Source of the DNA: Alexandriicola marinus | Lineage (GTDB): Bacteria > Pseudomonadota > Alphaproteobacteria > Rhodobacterales > Rhodobacteraceae | DNA length: 64,000 nt | NCBI RefSeq assembly: GCF_004000435.1 | Contig: NZ_RBVZ01000012.1 | Location: 593-64,592 of the forward strand | Direction: 5' to 3' | The notes under the pieces: model-generated | Told to the model about the DNA's origin: nothing | What the model saw: only the letters and a program-made list of their open reading frames with translations | The model's database searches: none | Position numbers and translations under genes: made by a program | In this document: piece after piece, positions 60,172-64,000 of the stretch | Numbering within the stretch: position 1 is the stretch's first letter | Layout: each line of letters starts with the position of its first letter

Positions 60172-61629
60172 TTACCCCGCGCAGCAGCTGAGTTTGGCCA
60201 CATCCTTGTCGAAAGTCTGGGCCGCAAGTTTCAGCCCTTCAACCGTGGTCAGATATGGGAAAATCGTTTCGCCGAGGGCCTTGGAGGTCATGCCGAACTT
60301 GAGCGCCATTGCCAGCGTCTGGATCGTGTCCGAGCCTTCGGGCGCCACGATCTGGCCGCCCAGCAGGCGGTCGGTCTTGGCGTCGGCCACCAGCTTGATC
60401 ACGCCGCGGGTGTTGCGGGCCGCGGCGGCGCGCGGGACGTTGTCGAGCGTGATCACGCTGATCTTGACCTCGTGCCCCGCCGCCTTGGCCCCAGCCTCTG
60501 AAACGCCGACACCGGCCACTTGCGGGTCGGTGAACACGACCCATGGCATCGCCGCATTCTCATAGCGCATTGGCTCCAGTCCAAGGGCATTGTTGATTGC
60601 CACCTTGGCACCGTAGGCGGCCATGTAGACGAACTGGTCACGGTCGGTGACATCGCCCGCCGCCCAGACGCCGGCCCGCGTCGTGGCCATGTCAGGACCG
60701 ACCTTGATCGAGCCGCGCGCGTCGGTCTCTATCCCGAGGTCTTCCAACCCGAGGTTCTCGGAATTGGCCACCCGTCCGGTGGTCACAACCAGCCGTTCGG
60801 CGGACAAAACCTCGGTCTTTCCATCGCGTTCGACAGTCAGAATGACGCCGCCCGCAGCTTTCGCGGCCGAGACGTAAGCAAGACCGGTCTCGACCGCGAT
60901 GCCTTCGGTCTTCAGCGCTTGCGTCAGCGCCTGGGCCACCTCCGGCTCGGCGCCGGGCAGAAGGCGCGAGCGGGTCACAAGCGTGACTTTCACCCCCAGC
61001 CTTGAGGCCATCTGCGCCAACTCGCAGCCGATATAGCCGCCGCCCAGCACAATGATGCTTTCGGGCCGGTCGGGCAGGGTCAGCAGACCGGTGGAATCGA
61101 GGGTCTCCACGGTGTCGATGCCTTTGATGGCAGGTTGATGGGGGCGCGAGCCGGTGGCGATCAGGATGCGCGGGGCGGATATCACCCGCCCGCCGACAGC
61201 GACGCCACCCTCGACCAATCGCGCCGGGCCGTCCTCGATATAGGTGACGTTCTCATAGGCGGGCAGCAGGTCGATATATTTCTTGTGCCGCATCTCCGCG
61301 ACCAGATCGGTCGTGCCTTTCACAACGGCTGGCCAATCCACCGCATGTTCGCAGGACGCAATGCCCGGGAACCGGGCAGCGGACGCGCCACCATGGGCCG
61401 CCTCTGCGGCGCGGATCATCGCCTTGGACGGAACGCAGCCGACGTTCACGCAGGTGCCGCCGATGGTGCCGTGCCCGACAAGCGCCACCCGCTTTCCGGC
61501 TTCAGCTGCAGTGATCGAAGCCGAGAACCCGGCAGAGCCCGCACCGACGACGATCAGGTCATAACTGTCGGCGCCGACATCCTTCGAAGAGCAGCAATCA
61601 TGTTCCTTGACGGTTTGATCCATTTTCAT
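60172..61629 (-). CDS. merA: Mercuric reductase
   Basis: Reduces Hg(II) to volatile Hg(0) with NADPH; a cytoplasmic FAD flavoenzyme of 485 residues. FAD motif VVGAGSAGFSASI, redox pair GTCVNVGC (Cys60, Cys65), NADPH motif VLGGGYIGCELAQ, and the C-terminal vicinal pair LSCCAG that takes up Hg. No N-terminal HMA domain, only a short KEHDCCSSK stretch. It is the last gene of the mer operon and lies next to the ISL3 end. Confidence 0.93.
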   Translation of the reverse strand: MKMDQTVKEHDCCSSKDVGADSYDLIVVGAGSAGFSASITAAEAGKRVALVGHGTIGGTCVNVGCVPSKAMIRAAEAAHGGASAARFPGIASCEHAVDWPAVVKGTTDLVAEMRHKKYIDLLPAYENVTYIEDGPARLVEGGVAVGGRVISAPRILIATGSRPHQPAIKGIDTVETLDSTGLLTLPDRPESIIVLGGGYIGCELAQMASRLGVKVTLVTRSRLLPGAEPEVAQALTQALKTEGIAVETGLAYVSAAKAAGGVILTVERDGKTEVLSAERLVVTTGRVANSENLGLEDLGIETDARGSIKVGPDMATTRAGVWAAGDVTDRDQFVYMAAYGAKVAINNALGLEPMRYENAAMPWVVFTDPQVAGVGVSEAGAKAAGHEVKISVITLDNVPRAAAARNTRGVIKLVADAKTDRLLGGQIVAPEGSDTIQTLAMALKFGMTSKALGETIFPYLTTVEGLKLAAQTFDKDVAKLSCCAG

Positions 61630-61680
61630 TTCCTTTACTTGAACCGGGCGCCACCATCTTGGCGGCGGTCAAATTTCAAT

Positions 61681-63030
61681 TCACACCATCGACCCGATGT
61701 CGGAGGCGTAACTGGGATAAGCGAAAATCATCGCCTTGATCTGATTTGCGGTCTGCCCGGCACCCATGGCCATGGCGAAAAGATTGATCTGCTCCTCGGC
61801 TCCTGGTCCGATCAGGTGCGCGCCGAGTATTTGCCCGCTGCCCCGTTCGACAAGAACCTTGAATCCGGTGTGTTTCGCGCCGACGCGCAGCGACGAATAC
61901 CAGCCCTCCGTCTTCTCGAAATGCACATCGAACTTCAGCCCCTGCTCCCTGGCCGCCGCTTCCGACAAGCCCACGGTAGCAACCATGGGCAGGGTGAAGA
62001 CCACTGACGGGATCGGCGGATACTTGATCTCCCGCGCGTCCTTGCCGCCCAGAATGTTCTTCCCCGCGATGCGTCCCTCTGCCGCCGAGACCGGGGTCAG
62101 ATTCAACCCGCTATCAGCGCAGTCGCCGGCCGCGAAAATGGCCGGGTTGGTGGCGCGCATCGCGTCGCTCACCTTGATGCCACGGCGTGAGTATTCGACT
62201 CCAGCGGTCTCGAGGTTCAGCCCGTCTATGTTGGGCACGCGGCCGGTGCCATGCACCACCAGATCGCAAGTGATCGTTTCGGTGCCGTCGTGACGTTCCA
62301 CGGTGACCACGACTTCGTCGCCCTGTTTCTCGATCTTCGCCACCTTCGCTTTGGTGCGCAGATCGACGCCCAGCTCTGCGGTCGCCTCGACCAGCATCGC
62401 GACCAGATCGGGATCAAAGTTGCCCAGGGGGCGGTCCATCATCTCCAGCACGGTCACCTCGCGCGCGCCCGCGCGCTTGGCCACATGGGCGAATTCCATC
62501 GCGATGAACCCGCCGCCGACAAAGGCGATGCGGTCGGGACGCTCGGGCAGTTCCAGGAAATCGGTCGAGGTGGCGAGATACTCCTCGCCCGGGATGTTCA
62601 GCGTCATCGGTCGGGCACCGGTGGCGATGTGGAAATGCTTCGCCCTCAGGGTCTCGCCGTTCAACTCGATCGCATCGGGGCCGGTAAACCGTACCTCTCC
62701 GTGCAAGACGTCGATCCCGGCCTTTTCCAGCCCGGCCTCGATGCGCGGTGGCATCGCGTCGGTGAAGCTGCGCTTGAAGGCGATCATGTCGGACCAGTTG
62801 ACCGAAGGCTGCGCCTCCAGCCCCTTGCCCTTCATGTTTTCCGCCCACTCGACGCCCTCGGTGACGGCGATCAGCATCTTCTTGGGATCGCAACCGCGCA
62901 GGGCGCAGGTGCCGCCATGGGGCTCGCTGTCGATGCTGGCGACGCTCCAGCCGGCATTCGCCGCCATCCGGGCGACGCCATTGCCACCGGTTCCACCGCC
63001 GATCACGATAAGGTCGTAGCTCTTCGTCAT
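61681..63030 (-). CDS. FAD-dependent pyridine nucleotide-disulfide oxidoreductase
   Basis: 449 residues in the MerA/glutathione-reductase family: VIGGGTGGNGVARMA, redox pair GGTCALRGC (Cys42, Cys47), second Rossmann FVGGGFIAMEFAH, ATP-like interface. It lacks the C-terminal CC of MerA, so it does not simply repeat mercuric reduction. Its place between merF and merA suggests an accessory thiol-reducing role. Same-frame spacing of about 50 bases to merA. Confidence 0.85.
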   Translation of the reverse strand: MTKSYDLIVIGGGTGGNGVARMAANAGWSVASIDSEPHGGTCALRGCDPKKMLIAVTEGVEWAENMKGKGLEAQPSVNWSDMIAFKRSFTDAMPPRIEAGLEKAGIDVLHGEVRFTGPDAIELNGETLRAKHFHIATGARPMTLNIPGEEYLATSTDFLELPERPDRIAFVGGGFIAMEFAHVAKRAGAREVTVLEMMDRPLGNFDPDLVAMLVEATAELGVDLRTKAKVAKIEKQGDEVVVTVERHDGTETITCDLVVHGTGRVPNIDGLNLETAGVEYSRRGIKVSDAMRATNPAIFAAGDCADSGLNLTPVSAAEGRIAGKNILGGKDAREIKYPPIPSVVFTLPMVATVGLSEAAAREQGLKFDVHFEKTEGWYSSLRVGAKHTGFKVLVERGSGQILGAHLIGPGAEEQINLFAMAMGAGQTANQIKAMIFAYPSYASDIGSMV

Positions 63031-63093
63031 AAGGTTTTTCTCTTCAATGCTTTGTCTGAGGCGCTATTTGGATGGATGTCAGCCCAGTTTCCC

Positions 63094-63324
63094 TCAGGAC
63101 GCCGAGCCGCGCGCGTTCTTGCGCCAGAGCGCGTAAATGGTCAGCAGGATAAAGATGCCCAGTGCCGGAAACAGCACGAGGTCGAGATATCCGACGACGG
63201 CGGCCAGGCCGACCGCGCCGAAGAGGATCACCAAAATGGGCGTAAAGCAGCAGAGCGCCACAATGATGGTGCCGATGATGCCCACTTTCAAAAGGCCGTT
63301 CGAAGATGTGTCGTCTGAAGGCAT
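63094..63324 (-). CDS. merF: Mercury transporter MerF
   Basis: 76 residues from ATG 63322-63324; an alternative ATG at 63342 adds six. Two membrane helices: GIIGTIIVALCCFTPILV, with the vicinal CC used to take up Hg(II), and LDLVLFPALGIFILLTIYAL. A second Cys pair of MerF is not seen in the loop. It imports Hg(II) for MerA. Confidence 0.85.
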   Translation of the reverse strand: MPSDDTSSNGLLKVGIIGTIIVALCCFTPILVILFGAVGLAAVVGYLDLVLFPALGIFILLTIYALWRKNARGSAS

Positions 63325-63421
63325 CGTAATTTGTTTCCTCATGTCTGGTGCATCAATTGCGTGGTGCCACCGGATCCGGGATCGACCCGAACAGCCCAAA
63401 GACCTGTGCCGGTGCGTTGCT

Positions 63422-63724
63422 CTACTCGGCCGCGAAATCGGCCGGGCGGTGGATACTCTCACCGGCGGCCCGGGTTTTGGTGCAAGTCTCATCCGGTGCG
63501 CCATCGACACCTGCTGATCCCCTGCGCCTGATCTCGCGAACAACCAGCGCCGCGCCAATTGCCGCGACGACAGCGGCTATTCCGCCGAGCCCCATCAACC
63601 ACCCGCCAATCCCGCCGAGAATGGTGGCTAGGATGACGCCACCGCCGCCGCAGCAGATCACCATGATCGGCGCGGCAATGATGAAGGCCAGAAGCCCGCC
63701 CAAATGTTTGTCATCCATGGCCAT
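63422..63724 (-). CDS. Small membrane protein of the mercury operon
   Basis: 100 residues from ATG 63722-63724. Two hydrophobic helices: AFIIAAPIMVICCGGGGVIL with a vicinal CC, and GIAAVVAAIGAALVV, then a basic, Cys-containing tail (DETCTKTRAAGES). The CC in helix 1 is like MerT/MerF, but the protein is neither by length or motif. Likely a mercury transporter variant. Confidence 0.7.
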   Translation of the reverse strand: MAMDDKHLGGLLAFIIAAPIMVICCGGGGVILATILGGIGGWLMGLGGIAAVVAAIGAALVVREIRRRGSAGVDGAPDETCTKTRAAGESIHRPADFAAE

Positions 63725-63740
63725 ACCCGTCCTTCCGTGC

Positions 63741-64000
63741 TCAGGACTCCCCCGCCTGGAGCACCTCGGCCGGATAGCCATTGGCCAGAACCGCCTCGAT
63801 GATCATGTCTGGGTTGGCCGCCTGATCGTCGAAGGCCACGACGTAAGTGCCCGTGCCAAACTCCTCGCCTTCCTGGAAGTCGACGATTTCGACCGTGGGC
63901 ACGCCGCGCATCGCCGCCGCGACGGTGAACGAGCAGGTCGGGCATGTCAGTTCGGCGACACCGACATTGATGCGCTGTTCTTCGGCACTGGCGGGCATTG
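63741..64000 (-). CDS. merP: MerP-like mercury-binding protein (5' end outside window)
   Basis: An HMA-like domain with LTCPTCSFTVAAAMRG (CxxC) and the tail EAVLANGYPAEVLQAG. The first visible residues PASAEEQRINVGV look like a signal-peptide cleavage region (ASA-EEQ), so the true start is probably beyond base 64000 and the ATG at 63996-63998 is internal. It would pass Hg(II) to the membrane transporters. merR and merT, if present, lie outside. Confidence 0.75.
   Translation of the reverse strand, partial: MPASAEEQRINVGVAELTCPTCSFTVAAAMRGVPTVEIVDFQEGEEFGTGTYVVAFDDQAANPDMIIEAVLANGYPAEVLQAGES

Noticed and set aside
62251-63318. Plus-strand open frame of 355 codons across the FAD oxidoreductase
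   Set aside because: Antisense to a gene with intact FAD and redox motifs; no recognisable domain in the frame itself.
1-64000. tRNA, rRNA, CRISPR array, replication origin
   Set aside because: No cloverleaf-like sequence, no spaced direct repeats and no replication protein or iteron set was noticed in reading; a dedicated search (tRNAscan, CRISPR finder, iteron search) was not possible.

Overview
The window looks like an accessory heavy-metal resistance island from a high-GC alphaproteobacterium, most likely of the Rhodobacteraceae/Roseobacter type. That placement rests on the style of the proteins (Sco, PCu(A)C, DsbB, CcmF/G/H/I, DUF411, DUF302) and on a small exported protein at 5347-6042 of a kind I associate with conjugative plasmids of that family. 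No replication, partition, rRNA or tRNA gene was seen, so plasmid versus chromosome is not settled.

Layout. 1-1.4 kb: edge fragment and two decaying genes (a cytochrome c pseudogene and a DUF411 gene without a normal start). 1.4-5.1 kb: CmtR-like ArsR regulator, divergent CDF efflux pump translationally coupled to lspA, then TRAP permeases. 5.3-9.4 kb: transglutaminase-like/CDF/STAS operon, another CDF protein and a ZntR/CadR-like MerR regulator. 9.5-17.2 kb: a long run with overlapping starts, Sco1-DsbB-DsbA-PCu(A)C-Sco1-M23 peptidase-DUF411-ZIP-LspA-Lnt. 17.3-20.5 kb: MntR with its palindromic box, and a Zn/Cd/Pb P-type ATPase. 20.7-28.7 kb: lipoprotein, L,D-transpeptidase, CcdA, APC permease, Cu ATPase with two metal-binding N-terminal modules, Lgt, DUF302. 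28.8-33.8 kb: EF-hand/Met-rich protein, papain-like lipoprotein, two more L,D-transpeptidases, DsbB, multicopper oxidase. 33.9-38.9 kb: DUF305 protein, glutaredoxin-MauE fusion, CueR, CopA, CopZ. 38.9-44.5 kb: one long minus-strand run of DsbA, cytochromes c, multicopper oxidase, cytochrome c556 and a fourth L,D-transpeptidase. 44.6-54.7 kb: DUF2933, lipoprotein, DsbD/ScsB, CcmI-H-G-F, SHOCT protein, two-component system, rhodanese. 54.8-56.9 kb: channel-like protein, CueR-promoted membrane protein, VTT protein and a CDF gene cut by an insertion. 56.9-60.1 kb: an ISL3-family element itself interrupted by an IS5/IS1182-type element. 60.2-64 kb: mercury operon (MerP, small membrane protein, MerF, FAD oxidoreductase, MerA), running off the right edge.

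How it works together. Cytoplasmic metal is exported by three P-type ATPases and CDF pumps. Periplasmic copper is handled by multicopper oxidases, PCu(A)C, Sco, Met-rich proteins and cytochromes c. Unusually, the island also carries a broad envelope-maintenance set: four L,D-transpeptidases, a nearly complete lipoprotein maturation pathway (Lgt, two LspA, Lnt), two DsbA, two DsbB, DsbD, and late cytochrome c maturation genes. The control layer is visible: at least ten promoters have MerR-type architecture (TTGAxx, 19-bp spacer holding a dyad), in two dyad classes that match the two MerR regulators encoded here. A separate set of TTTGTATC/GATACAAA boxes shares exact spacing at two promoters and is probably read by the OmpR-type regulator at 53358-54080. 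The combination of metal-responsive control with spare copies of envelope-building enzymes is the most interesting feature of the window.
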